From NCBI GenBank assembly GCA_030950875.1, contig JAUZQS010000004.1, positions 1-9,184 of the forward strand: a DNA stretch of 9,184 nucleotides, in the 5' to 3' direction. The position numbers and the translations under genes were made by a program. Shown here one piece after another: positions 1 through 6,947 of the stretch. The notes beneath the pieces are model-generated. The model worked only from the letters and a program-made list of their open reading frames with translations, searched no databases and was not told where the DNA came from. The DNA comes from Mariprofundaceae bacterium (lineage in GTDB: Bacteria; Pseudomonadota; Zetaproteobacteria; Mariprofundales; Mariprofundaceae). The stretch's first letter is position 1, and each line of letters opens with the position of its first letter.

Positions 1-393
1 TAAGGCTAAGTTTACACCCACCGAATAATTCGCTGCCATCACCACCCGTGAAGAAGAAAGTGTTGATTTCAACTCATCCATTTCTGATGGCTCAAAACCC
101 GTTGTGCCAATCACCATCGCCATACCATGCTCGGCAACAAACTTGGCATGCGCTAAGCAGGCTTGCGGAGCTGTGAAATCAATCAATACATCCGCAGCTT
201 CACATGTTGACAAATCATCCACCACACTCACACCCAGTGCTCCAATACCTGCCAAATTCCCAGCATCTGTACCTAGCAATGCCGACCCTGGCCTCTCCGT
301 TGCACCAATCAATTCAGCATTTCCACAAGCATCTATAGCCTTAACCAACATACGGCCCATACGCCCAGAAGCACCTGTTACAATAACCTTCAT
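1..393 (-). CDS. dapB: 4-hydroxy-tetrahydrodipicolinate reductase, N-terminal part (3' end outside window)
   Basis: DapB is the cytosolic NAD(P)H-dependent reductase that makes tetrahydrodipicolinate in the diaminopimelate/lysine pathway, which feeds peptidoglycan synthesis. I translated the minus strand from the ATG at 393-391 and obtained 131 uninterrupted residues reaching the left edge. They begin [14 protein letters not shown], the family's Rossmann dinucleotide-binding glycine motif. Further on are VLIDFTAP (about residues 78-85), the VIGTTGF motif (about 94-100) and AANYSVGVNL near the edge, all DapB signatures. The usual length is about 270 aa, so roughly half is seen. The ATG overlaps the dnaJ stop by one base (TAATG), and a GAGGTGA ribosome site lies inside the end of dnaJ. 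Translation is therefore probably coupled to dnaJ. No separate promoter is visible. Confidence 0.96.
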   Translation of the reverse strand, partial: MKVIVTGASGRMGRMLVKAIDACGNAELIGATERPGSALLGTDAGNLAGIGALGVSVVDDLSTCEAADVLIDFTAPQACLAHAKFVAEHGMAMVIGTTGFEPSEMDELKSTLSSSRVVMAANYSVGVNLAL

Positions 394-1538
394 TACTTCA
401 CCTCACTGGCTAAATCATCTAAGAAATTCTTTACTTTACCCAAAAAAGATGAGCGCTCTGGGTATACTTCATCACCCGTAGTTTCGGCAAAACTTTCTAA
501 CGCCTTCTTTTGCTCTTTTGATAACTTTTTAGGTACGGCAATTTTCACACGTACATACAAGTCACCTGTTTGATTGGTACGTACATCTGGCACACCATGT
601 CCACGCAAACGAAATACGCGTCCAGCTTCTGTGCCGGCTGGAATACGAATTTTAACTTTACCTGTTAATGTCGGCGCATCAATTTCTGTGCCCAATACAG
701 CTTGAGGGAAAGTAATTGGCATATCACAATGTAAGTCTGCCCCATCACGCTCAAAAATCGCGTGATCTTTCAGACTAACCACCACATACAGATCGCCCGT
801 AGGCCCGCCATGTTCACCCACTTCACCTTCACCCGACACACGCACTTGCGCACCATGGTAAACACCTGCAGGCACTTTAATTTTCAAGTTCTTGGTGACG
901 CGTTTACGACCCGCACCCCCACAACTCACACATGGCGATTCGATTTTCTTGCCCGCTCCATGGCAAGCTGGGCATGTACGGCGCACAGCAAAAAAACCTT
1001 GCTGCATTTGCACCTGCCCATGACCACCACAGGTTGTACACGGTATGGGGTGTGTGCCAGGTCGTGCCCCTGAACCATCACAGGTATCACAATGTGCATG
1101 TTTGGGAATATCCAATGCGACTTCTTTGCCTGATGCGGCTTCTTCCAGACTCATTTCTAAATCATAACGCAAATCGGCACCACGACTCACCTGCTGACCA
1201 CCGCCTCCGCCACCACCGAACATATTGCCGAACACATCACCGAATAAGTCCCCAAAATCACGGTAGGCATGCGAATCTTGGAACCCGCCTGCGCCAAATC
1301 CGCCCATCTGAGCGTCCACCCCTGCATGACCATATTGATCATAACGGCCACGTTTATCATCATCGGATAAGACTTCATATGCTTCGGTAACTTCACGGAA
1401 GTTTGCAGCCGCTGCCTCATCATTAGGATTCTTGTCTGGATGGTATTTCATGGCCAACTTTCGATAAGCGCGTTTGATACCATTCGCATCCGTATTTTTT
1501 TCTACACCTAAAATTTCATAATAATCGCGTTGTGACAC
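393..1538 (-). CDS. dnaJ: Chaperone protein DnaJ (Hsp40)
   Basis: DnaJ is the cytosolic J-domain co-chaperone that binds unfolded proteins, hands them to DnaK and stimulates its ATPase. The 381-aa product is close to the E. coli length and has the full type I layout. The J domain spans about residues 1-70 with HPD at 33-35. A Gly/Phe-rich segment covers about 76-115 and ends in a run of seven or more glycines. Four CxxCxGxG zinc motifs begin at C150, C167, C189 and C203. The C-terminal substrate-binding domains follow. The start is GTG at 1538-1536, because no ATG gives the conserved N-terminus ([12 protein letters not shown]). A GGAGAG ribosome site lies 5 bases upstream. It follows dnaK after 94 bp containing a strong hairpin, and its stop overlaps the dapB start. 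A weak sigma-70-like TTGTTG-17-TATAAA could give some independent transcription of dnaJ, but I do not rely on it. Confidence 0.98.
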   Translation of the reverse strand: MSQRDYYEILGVEKNTDANGIKRAYRKLAMKYHPDKNPNDEAAAANFREVTEAYEVLSDDDKRGRYDQYGHAGVDAQMGGFGAGGFQDSHAYRDFGDLFGDVFGNMFGGGGGGGQQVSRGADLRYDLEMSLEEAASGKEVALDIPKHAHCDTCDGSGARPGTHPIPCTTCGGHGQVQMQQGFFAVRRTCPACHGAGKKIESPCVSCGGAGRKRVTKNLKIKVPAGVYHGAQVRVSGEGEVGEHGGPTGDLYVVVSLKDHAIFERDGADLHCDMPITFPQAVLGTEIDAPTLTGKVKIRIPAGTEAGRVFRLRGHGVPDVRTNQTGDLYVRVKIAVPKKLSKEQKKALESFAETTGDEVYPERSSFLGKVKNFLDDLASEVK

Positions 1539-1580
1539 TAGAACTCTCCAAGCTTTATATTCTTTAAACGCTCAAACAAC

Positions 1581-1614
1581 AAAGGGAGCGAGGTACACTG
1601 TACCTGCTCCCTTT
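1581..1614 (-). terminator. Strong intergenic hairpin between dnaK and dnaJ (attenuating terminator or processing stem)
   Basis: AAAGGGAGC (1581-1589) pairs with GCTCCCTTT (1606-1614), and AGGTAC (1591-1596) pairs with GTACCT (1600-1605). One G is bulged at 1590 and the loop is 3 bases, giving 15 paired bases. The hairpin begins about 18 bases past the dnaK stop. In the transcribed (minus) direction it ends in TTT followed by GTTGTTTG, which is T-rich but not a clean T tract. A partial rho-independent terminator that lets dnaK exceed dnaJ is the simplest reading. An mRNA-stabilising or processing stem is the alternative. The stem is seen directly; the function is inferred. Confidence 0.7.
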
Positions 1615-1632
1615 TATCAAACAATCAATGCG

Positions 1633-3564
1633 TTACTTTTTATCATCAACCACTTCTGCATCCACGATGTCTGCATCTGTTGGTTTCGATGCTGCATCAG
1701 CACCTGTTTCTGGAGCCGCGCCTGCTGCATCACCCGCCTCAGAAGCCGCTTGTTCAGCTTGCATCTTTTGATACACAGCTTCACCCAACTTCTGTGATTT
1801 CTCACCCAAGTTTTCTTCAGCTTTCTTAATCGCTTCAATATCAGAGCCTTCCAAGGCTGTTTTTAATTCTGCCATGGCAGTTTCGATGGCTGCTTTGGTT
1901 TCATCATCCACTGCATCACCATTTTCTTTCAATGATTTTTCAGTGGCATAATACATTTGATCCGCACGGTTGCGCGTTTCAATGGTTTCTTTGGCTTTGG
2001 CATCTTCATCGGCATGTGCTTCTGCATCTTGTTTCATACGTTCGATTTCTTCTTCCGATAAACCAGAGCCCGATTCAATACGAATCGAAGTTTCTTTGCC
2101 TGTACCCTTATCTTTGGCATGCACATGAATAATACCATTGGCATCAATATCAAAAGTTACTTCAATTTGAGGCATACCACGCGTTGCTGGTGCAATACCT
2201 TCAAGATTGAACAAACCCATGTCTTTATTGGCAGAGAAAATTTCACGTTCACCCTGAGCAACTTTAATAGTTACAGCCGTTTGGTTATCAGCTGCAGTAG
2301 TATAGGTCTGACTTTTCTTGGTTGGAATCGTAGTGTTCTTTTCAATAATTTTATTGAATAAACCACCCTCAACTTCAATACCCAAAGACAATGGTGTTAC
2401 GTCCAATAACAACACATCCGTCACATCACCCGTTAAAATCGCACCCTGAATACCAGCACCAATCGCCACCACTTCATCAGGATTCACGCCTTTATGCGGC
2501 TCTTTACCAAAGAAAGATTCCACTTTGCTTTGTACCAATGGCATACGTGTTTGACCACCCACCAATACCACATCATGGATTTCAGAAGCTTTCACACCTG
2601 CATCTTTCAAGGCTTGTTTACACGGCGCTAATGTCCGTTCAACCAAATCACCCACCAATGATTCAAACTTGGCACGGGTAATCTTCACCAACAAATGCTT
2701 AGGACCTGACGCATCAGCGGTAATAAATGGCAGATTTACTTCGGTTTGTTGCGCAGATGAAAGCTCAATCTTGGCTTTTTCCGAAGCTTCTTTTAGACGT
2801 TGCAATGCCAATTTATCTTGCAATAAGTCCACACCGTTTTCTTTCTTGAATTCTTCAGCCAAATATTTAATCAATACTTGGTCAAAATCTTCACCGCCCA
2901 AGAAAGTGTCACCATTGGTGGCTTTTACTTCAAATACACCATCACCGATTTCAAGAATGGATACATCAAATGTACCACCACCCAAATCGTAAACAGCAAT
3001 CAAATGATTTTCTTCGGTTTTATCCAAACCGTATGCCAATGCCGCAGCCGTTGGCTCATTAACAATACGCAGCACATTCAAACCAGCAATTGCGCCGGCA
3101 TCTTTGGTTGCTTGGCGTTGTGAATCATTAAAATAAGCAGGCACCGTAATCACTGCATCAGTAACTTTCTCACCCAAATAATCTTCTGCAGTCGATTTCA
3201 TTTTTTGCAATGTAATCGCAGAAATTTCCTGTGGGCTCATTTTTTTACCATCAACTTCAAGCCAAGCATCGCCATTATCGGCCTCTACGATGGGGTAAGA
3301 TACCAATTCATGATGGTGTTTGGTTTCTTTTGAATTAAATTTACGGCCAATCAGGCGTTTTACTGCATAAAAAGTATTATCTGGATTGGTTACCATTTGA
3401 CGTTTTGCAGCCGCTCCAACCAAACGTTCATCTGCAGTAAATGCAACCACCGATGGTGTTGTATTATCACCTTCGCTGTTTGGAATTACTTTATGTGTAT
3501 CACCTTCCATGATAGATACACATGAATTGGTTGTTCCTAAATCAATACCAATGACTTTTGCCAT
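1633..3564 (-). CDS. dnaK: Molecular chaperone DnaK (Hsp70)
   Basis: DnaK is the ATP-driven Hsp70 chaperone of the cytosol, working with DnaJ and GrpE in folding, disaggregation and control of the heat-shock sigma factor. The 643-aa product has the usual bacterial length. The N-terminal ATPase domain starts [18 protein letters not shown] (phosphate-binding loop). It carries [11 protein letters not shown] near residue 195 and VGGQTRMP near residue 340. The interdomain linker ([14 protein letters not shown], about 390-400) leads into the beta substrate-binding domain and a helical lid. The tail is Ala/Asp/Glu-rich and ends DAEVVDDKK, the usual proteobacterial type. The ATG at 3564-3562 is preceded by AGGAG 8 bases upstream (3573-3577). 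An RpoH-type promoter lies in the 96-bp gap after grpE, so dnaK can be induced on its own. The next gene downstream is dnaJ. Nothing is broken or unusual in the reading frame. Confidence 0.99.
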   Translation of the reverse strand: MAKVIGIDLGTTNSCVSIMEGDTHKVIPNSEGDNTTPSVVAFTADERLVGAAAKRQMVTNPDNTFYAVKRLIGRKFNSKETKHHHELVSYPIVEADNGDAWLEVDGKKMSPQEISAITLQKMKSTAEDYLGEKVTDAVITVPAYFNDSQRQATKDAGAIAGLNVLRIVNEPTAAALAYGLDKTEENHLIAVYDLGGGTFDVSILEIGDGVFEVKATNGDTFLGGEDFDQVLIKYLAEEFKKENGVDLLQDKLALQRLKEASEKAKIELSSAQQTEVNLPFITADASGPKHLLVKITRAKFESLVGDLVERTLAPCKQALKDAGVKASEIHDVVLVGGQTRMPLVQSKVESFFGKEPHKGVNPDEVVAIGAGIQGAILTGDVTDVLLLDVTPLSLGIEVEGGLFNKIIEKNTTIPTKKSQTYTTAADNQTAVTIKVAQGEREIFSANKDMGLFNLEGIAPATRGMPQIEVTFDIDANGIIHVHAKDKGTGKETSIRIESGSGLSEEEIERMKQDAEAHADEDAKAKETIETRNRADQMYYATEKSLKENGDAVDDETKAAIETAMAELKTALEGSDIEAIKKAEENLGEKSQKLGEAVYQKMQAEQAASEAGDAAGAAPETGADAASKPTDADIVDAEVVDDKK

Positions 3565-3612
3565 TTTTTATTCTCCTACGTTTTAACTGTACTTAAATTT
3601 TTCTTACTGGTT

Positions 3613-3640
3613 GTATGGGGCTATATATTGCATAATTCAA
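3613..3640 (-). promoter_or_regulatory. Predicted RpoH (sigma-32) heat-shock promoter of dnaK
   Basis: On the minus strand TTGAA (3640-3636) is followed after 15 bp by CCCCATAC (3620-3613). This is a close match to the enterobacterial sigma-32 pattern CTTGAA, 13-17 bp, CCCCATnT. Transcription would start near 3605, leaving a leader of about 40 bases with the AGGAG site. The -10 match is the strongest part; the base before TTGAA is G rather than C. The same spacing is found before grpE. The identification comes from the known consensus, not from data. Confidence 0.72.
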
Positions 3641-3660
3641 CCCCTTGGTTTTCTTTTTAC

Positions 3661-4239
3661 TTATTTTCCGCTGGATATTAAAACTTGGGCAGGGCGAATC
3701 AAACGACCACTTAAGGTATAGCCAGCACAATGCTGATTGATAACCGTGCCTTCTGACTCTTCTGAAGGTATTTGTGATAATGCTTCGTGTTTATGTGGGT
3801 CAAACTGCTCACCTACCGCATCAATCCGTTCAAGCTCAAACTTACCCATCATACCATGCCATGCATCCAAGGTGCGTTGCACACCATCACGCAAACCTTC
3901 TTCGTTGCCTTCTTCAACATCCAACGCACGCTCAAGGTTATCCACCACATCAAGCAGGGCGACTGCAAACTTCTCTACTGCGAACTTACGCGCATCGACC
4001 ACTTCACGGGCTGTGCGTTTACGTAAGTTATCCATTTCAGCATGTTGACGAAGTAGCTTATCATTAAGTTCTGCCACTTCATTTTTCAAGGCTTGCATAG
4101 GATCAATAGGCTCACCTTCTTCGTCTACAGTTAGTACATCATCGTCAAGCGAAGTTTCTTCTGCCACCTCATCTTGACCGACTTCGCTGTCGTTCATTTC
4201 TTGTTCTTCGATGTCTTGTTTTTTATTCTTACTGCTCAC
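3661..4239 (-). CDS. grpE: Nucleotide exchange factor GrpE
   Basis: GrpE is the cytosolic homodimeric nucleotide exchange factor that releases ADP from DnaK and acts as a thermosensor of the Hsp70 cycle. With the GTG start at 4239-4237 the protein is 192 aa, close to the E. coli length. It has a disordered acidic N-terminus (about residues 1-45), a long dimerising helix (about 48-110, including LRQHAEMDNLRKRTAREV) and the C-terminal beta domain ending GYTLSGRLIRPAQVLISSGK, the family signature. A longer reading from ATG 4284 is possible. I reject it because GGAGG sits 6 bases before the GTG and the extra 15 residues would overlap the predicted promoter. grpE is the first gene of the chaperone cluster. 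No hrcA lies upstream and no CIRCE operator is seen, so RpoH control is the likelier mode. Confidence 0.96.
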   Translation of the reverse strand: MSSKNKKQDIEEQEMNDSEVGQDEVAEETSLDDDVLTVDEEGEPIDPMQALKNEVAELNDKLLRQHAEMDNLRKRTAREVVDARKFAVEKFAVALLDVVDNLERALDVEEGNEEGLRDGVQRTLDAWHGMMGKFELERIDAVGEQFDPHKHEALSQIPSEESEGTVINQHCAGYTLSGRLIRPAQVLISSGK

Positions 4240-4245
4240 AACAAT

Positions 4246-4250
4246 CCTCC
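4246..4250 (-). promoter_or_regulatory. Ribosome binding site that sets the grpE GTG start
   Basis: GGAGG on the minus strand lies 6 bases before GTG 4239-4237. It is the only good Shine-Dalgarno match near the grpE N-terminus and it excludes the longer ATG reading at 4284. Confidence 0.8.
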
Positions 4251-4269
4251 ATCCATTAACTACTCGGCT

Positions 4270-4298
4270 GTATAGGTATCGCACAGGGCACTTTCAAG
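4270..4298 (-). promoter_or_regulatory. Predicted RpoH-type (or sigma-70/RpoH dual) promoter of grpE
   Basis: On the minus strand CTTGAA (4298-4293) is followed, 15 bp after its last A, by ACCTATAC (4277-4270). This shares 6 of 8 bases and the same 15-bp spacing with the element before dnaK (TTGAA-15-CCCCATAC). The same stretch can also be read as a sigma-70 promoter: TTGAAA (4297-4292), 17 bp, TATACA (4274-4269). Transcription would start near 4262, about 20 bases before the GTG. The upstream edge of the -35 box touches the palindromic element at 4301-4489. Confidence 0.62.
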
Positions 4299-4300
4299 CC

Positions 4301-4489
4301 CTATAACTTTAAACCTAGATCCTGCAAGTGTTTACAGACACATAGAGCAACCTCTTGATTCACTTGAACTATTGAAAAAACACTCATTACCAATAAGGTG
4401 GCGACGTGTTTTTTTCAATACGCCATGTAAACCAATACCTTACACGCTGCACGTACAAACACTTGCAGGATCTAGGTTAAATTTCATAG
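4301..4489. repeat. 189-bp concentric imperfect palindrome (MITE-like foldback element)
   Basis: The outer arms 4301-4333 and 4457-4489 are inverted copies matching at 29 of 33 positions. Their inner 22 bp (4312-4333 and 4457-4478) are perfect. An inner pair, 4371-4383 and 4406-4419 (ATTGAAAAAACAC and its complement with one extra base), shares the same centre near 4395. The 37-bp stretches between them also line up base for base in the opposite orientation (about half identical), so the whole block looks like one decayed palindrome. A TA lies near each end (4302-4303 and 4487-4488), which could be a target duplication. No ORF fits inside it. It occupies the divergent gap between grpE and the channel gene. 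A MITE or other non-autonomous element is my best guess; a regulatory cruciform is the alternative. Confidence 0.6.
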
Positions 4490-4537
4490 AATCCTTCACA
4501 AAACTTGCAACTCACCGGCTCCGCAGCAAGATGTGCC

Positions 4538-4555
4538 GCGATAAAAATATATCGC
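4538..4555. other. Short hairpin in the leader of the channel remnant
   Basis: GCGATA (4538-4543) and TATCGC (4550-4555) are perfect inverted repeats around a 6-base A/T loop. It lies in the 126-bp stretch between the palindrome and the channel ATG. I found no convincing promoter in that stretch. It is not followed by a T run, so it is not an obvious terminator; it could be an operator or chance. Confidence 0.25.
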
Positions 4556-4615
4556 AACGCTTATAAAGAAGCTCTGAGTGAATCAGCGTTTCCTATTAAA
4601 TGGAAAGTAAAAAAC

Positions 4616-5062
4616 ATGCAAAAATTAGCCCAACAAATTGTCCAACACAGTTTTTTCGAGAAGTTCATCATCACTATCATCCTTATAAGTGCTGTACTTA
4701 TTGGTCTGGAAACATCTCCAGATATCATGAATACTTATGGTTATTGGATACACCTTGGCAACCAGTTGGTACTGGCTATCTTTATCATCGAGGCAGCACT
4801 TAAAATATATACCGTCGCTCCAAAACTTGGTGGGTATTTTGGCAAAGGTTGGAATATTTTTGATTTCAGCATCATCTTACTCGCCTTATTACCTAGCACA
4901 GGTGAGTTTGCCATGATTGCGCGTCTAGCACGCCTTTTACGTGTACTTCGCCTGATTTCAGCTATCCCAGAATTACGCCTGATTGTTGCCACGCTTATGC
5001 GTTCTATCCCAAGTATGGCAAATGTAATGTTATTGATGATCTCCTCGCAAAAAGCGTACTGA
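4616..5062 (+). pseudogene. Truncated bacterial voltage-gated cation (Na+-type) channel, S1-S4 only
   Basis: The intact relatives (NaChBac/NavAb-like, Pfam ion transport family) are inner-membrane tetrameric channels of about 220-280 aa with six helices per subunit. Here 148 codons remain. S1 is at about 14-34 and S2 at 44-66, with the F56-x-x-E59 charge-transfer pattern. S3 is at 78-94 with D83 in WNIFDF. S4 is at about 98-116 with arginines at every third position (R103, R106, R109, R112). The S4-S5 linker runs to M141, where the frame enters the IS; the last residues ISSQKAY come from the IS end. S5, the pore helix, the selectivity filter and S6 are all missing, and I do not find them beyond the IS. 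The start is ATG 4616, with GGAAAG 8 bases upstream. The longer frame from 4505 has no supporting ribosome site. Any product would be an isolated voltage sensor without a pore. Confidence 0.85.
5042..5054 (+). repeat. Left terminal inverted repeat of the IS
   Basis: This 13-bp end repeat differs from the right end at one base. A weaker match (ACTnA) continues inward at about 5058-5062. It is translated as the last codons of the truncated channel. Confidence 0.85.
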
Positions 5063-5117
5063 CAAGAGAAATACTCTTAACATATTGAAAATATTGACTA
5101 TTTTATATATTTAAGTA

Positions 5118-5146
5118 TTGCCATAAGGAGTTCTATCGGGTAAAAT
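5118..5146 (+). promoter_or_regulatory. Predicted sigma-70 promoter of the transposase gene
   Basis: TTGCCA (5118-5123) and TAAAAT (5141-5146) are separated by exactly 17 bp, and each matches the consensus at 5 of 6 positions. The start would be near 5153, about 25 bases before the transposase ATG. AGAGGT lies 6 bases before that ATG. The promoter is internal to the IS, so the transposase does not depend on the channel promoter. TTGAAA/TTGACT boxes further upstream have poorer spacing. Confidence 0.55.
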
Positions 5147-5178
5147 ATATTGCAGTATAAGGGATTAGAGGTCATGCC

Positions 5179-6918
5179 ATGATTTATGTAAAAGATCACA
5201 AAACAGGTGACATGTTTGATCCATTTAGTCACCTCGGGCCAAAGCGATTAAAGATGCTGACGGACTCATGGCCAGGTCTTTTCCGAAGAGATGTGCTTCC
5301 CAATTTACCTGTAGATTTACTGAGCAAGTATTATGCACGTGACATAGGCAGACCCACGAAAGAATTATATGCCATGATGGGTGTCATGCTGTTGCAACAG
5401 ATGAAGGATTTAAGTGATGATGAAGCTATTCGGCAATTCGCCTTTAATACGGAATGGCACTATGCGCTGAATATCACAGGTGAGTCGGATGCCGCTGCGT
5501 ATATATGCACCAAGACATTGTGGAGCATGCGTGAGTTAATGAGCAGGCATAGTCTGGAAGAGAGAGTATTCGTGTTGATTACAGAGCATCTGGCAAAAGT
5601 TTTTGCGGTGGATATGGAGAAGCAGCGACTGGATTCCACGCATATCTTTTCCAACATGAAGCATCTGGGTCGTATTGGCCTATTTATACGGACAATCAAA
5701 GGGTTCCTTACCAATCTGAAACGCAATCACAAGGATCATTATACCAAACTGCCTACTCATATCACCCAGCGTTATATGACTAAACAGGGCGAATCAGGAT
5801 TTGCCATGGTAAAACCATCGGAATCTAGCAAGCGCCTCGAAGATTTAGCCACCGATCTGTTTGCACTGGTGGAGCAGTTCAAAGATGAGCATAAAGTGAC
5901 AGCGATGAGCAGTTATCACAAGCTTGTACGCTTGCTTAAAGAACAGTGCATCGTCACAACGGATGAAGGCAAGGGTGAGCATGTTGAGATCAAGCCATGC
6001 AAAGATATTGCGTCGGATTCCATGCAGAACCCGTCTGACCCTGATGCAGGCTATGATGGTCACAAGGGGCAGGGTTATCAGGCACAGGTAATGGAAACGT
6101 ATAGCGAAAACGGGGATGCACCATGTTTGATCACACATGTGGCAGTGGAATCTGCGCACGCCCATGATGCGCATGCCTTGATTCCAGCCATTGAAGCTAC
6201 CGCCGAACACGGTTTTGCGGCCAGTGAAATTCTGGCTGATTCGTTATATGGCAGTGATGAGAACATTCAGGATGCGGCGGCACTTGGCGTTCAGGTTATA
6301 TCTCCCGTCCTAGGCAAAACCAGTGAAGACAAACTGGGCTTGGATGCGTTTCATATGAGTGCTGATGAAACCGTCATTTCCTGTCCGCAAGGGAAGTTTC
6401 CTGAACGGATTACGCATAAGAATGAGAAGATTGTAGCTGTTTTTAATATTGCGTCCTGCATGTCCTGTCCGTGCAAAGACCGCTGCCCAGCCGTGGAAGG
6501 CAAAAAAGGATTTTATCTTCGTTACGAGCGCAAGCAGGTTCGGCTGGCTGTACGGAGAGCCTTTGAAAAGACGAATGAGTTTAAAGAGAAATATCGATGG
6601 AGGGCTGGTGAGGAAGGTACGAACTCACTGGCCAAACAAAAAACAGGATTAGGTAAACTGAGGGTTCGCGGCATGAAGGCTGTGAGATTCGCCATCACCC
6701 TAAAATGGCTAGGTGTGAATATATTAAGGGCCAGCGCATACAAAAAGCCCAATAATGACGAAAATGGCTCAATAGCCATGAAAATAGCATGGTCTTTATG
6801 GTCGGTATTGGCATTAATGAAGCGAACAGGTGACAATATATGCCATATATTCCTATTTCTTGTGTTTTGTTCGATTTGGACAGATAGAGCGACCCAAAAT
6901 AAGGTGATGGTTGAGTGA
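5179..6918 (+). CDS. IS1182-type DDE transposase
   Basis: This is a 579-aa transposase that would cut and join the IS ends. The N-terminal part (about residues 20-120, including GRPTKELYAMMGVMLLQQMKD) resembles the DUF772/InsH-type DNA-binding region. The likely catalytic triad is D152 in RLDSTHI, D354 in LADSLYGSD and E479 in RAGEEGTNSL, followed by the helix GLGKLRVRGMKAVRFAI typical of IS1182 members. A cysteine cluster (CPQGKF, then CMSCPCKDRCP, about residues 403-437) lies between the second D and E, as in the DDE_Tnp_1_6 C-terminal domain. The length fits the family, and no frameshift or internal stop is seen. The last 50 or so residues are hydrophobic and poorly conserved as far as I can judge. 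The ATG at 5179 is preceded by AGAGGT; an ATG 5 bases earlier is in another frame and stops after two codons. Confidence 0.93.
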   Translation: MIYVKDHKTGDMFDPFSHLGPKRLKMLTDSWPGLFRRDVLPNLPVDLLSKYYARDIGRPTKELYAMMGVMLLQQMKDLSDDEAIRQFAFNTEWHYALNITGESDAAAYICTKTLWSMRELMSRHSLEERVFVLITEHLAKVFAVDMEKQRLDSTHIFSNMKHLGRIGLFIRTIKGFLTNLKRNHKDHYTKLPTHITQRYMTKQGESGFAMVKPSESSKRLEDLATDLFALVEQFKDEHKVTAMSSYHKLVRLLKEQCIVTTDEGKGEHVEIKPCKDIASDSMQNPSDPDAGYDGHKGQGYQAQVMETYSENGDAPCLITHVAVESAHAHDAHALIPAIEATAEHGFAASEILADSLYGSDENIQDAAALGVQVISPVLGKTSEDKLGLDAFHMSADETVISCPQGKFPERITHKNEKIVAVFNIASCMSCPCKDRCPAVEGKKGFYLRYERKQVRLAVRRAFEKTNEFKEKYRWRAGEEGTNSLAKQKTGLGKLRVRGMKAVRFAITLKWLGVNILRASAYKKPNNDENGSIAMKIAWSLWSVLALMKRTGDNICHIFLFLVFCSIWTDRATQNKVMVE

Positions 6919-6919
6919 C

Positions 6920-6932
6920 CTTTTTACGAGGA
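6920..6932 (-). repeat. Right terminal inverted repeat of the IS
   Basis: CTTTTTACGAGGA is the inverted counterpart of 5042-5054 with one mismatch. It begins one base after the transposase stop and is followed by GATC. Confidence 0.85.
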
Positions 6933-6947
6933 GATCAAGTATCACCC

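Larger units (their letters stand above)
5042..6932 (+). mobile_element. IS1182-like insertion sequence, about 1.89 kb, apparently complete
   Basis: The ends are TCCTCGCAAAAAG (5042-5054) and, inverted, TCCTCGTAAAAAG (6932-6920), matching at 12 of 13 positions. They enclose one transposase gene whose stop is one base before the right repeat. GATC stands immediately outside both ends (5038-5041 and 6933-6936). Because GATC is its own complement, it may be a 4-bp target duplication or the outer part of longer inverted repeats; in the second case the element is 5038-6936. The element carries its own promoter and an uninterrupted frame, so it may still be active. It ends the channel gene on its left and abuts the antitoxin gene on its right. 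The family is assigned from the transposase. Confidence 0.88.

Noticed and set aside
104..481. Plus-strand ORF of 125 codons over dapB/dnaJ, and similar plus-strand ORFs over dnaJ, dnaK, grpE and the oxidoreductase
   Set aside because: These are shadows of well-supported minus-strand genes, with no recognisable protein features or ribosome sites.
4240..4284. Longer GrpE starting at ATG 4284
   Set aside because: It lacks a Shine-Dalgarno site and would overlap the predicted promoter; GTG 4239 has GGAGG 6 bases upstream.
4240..4320. CIRCE/HrcA operator upstream of grpE
   Set aside because: No TTAGCACTC-N9-GAGTGCTAA-like sequence is present. The AGGGC...GCCCT pair at about 4286-4302 is a short, different repeat.
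4301..4489. Integron attC (cassette recombination) site
   Set aside because: The right arm contains a GTTRRRY-like GTTAAAT and the arms are inverted, but the left side lacks a proper RYYYAAC, the element is longer than usual attC sites, and there is no integrase or cassette array.
4571..4594. Remnant end of another insertion sequence upstream of the channel
   Set aside because: The motif vaguely resembles IS-end sequences, but there is no matching second end or transposase fragment in the window.
4505..4615. N-terminal extension of the channel protein from the ATG at 4505
   Set aside because: There is no ribosome site and no resemblance to channel N-termini. The ATG at 4616 has a GGAAAG at good spacing and gives the expected short N-terminal tail before S1.
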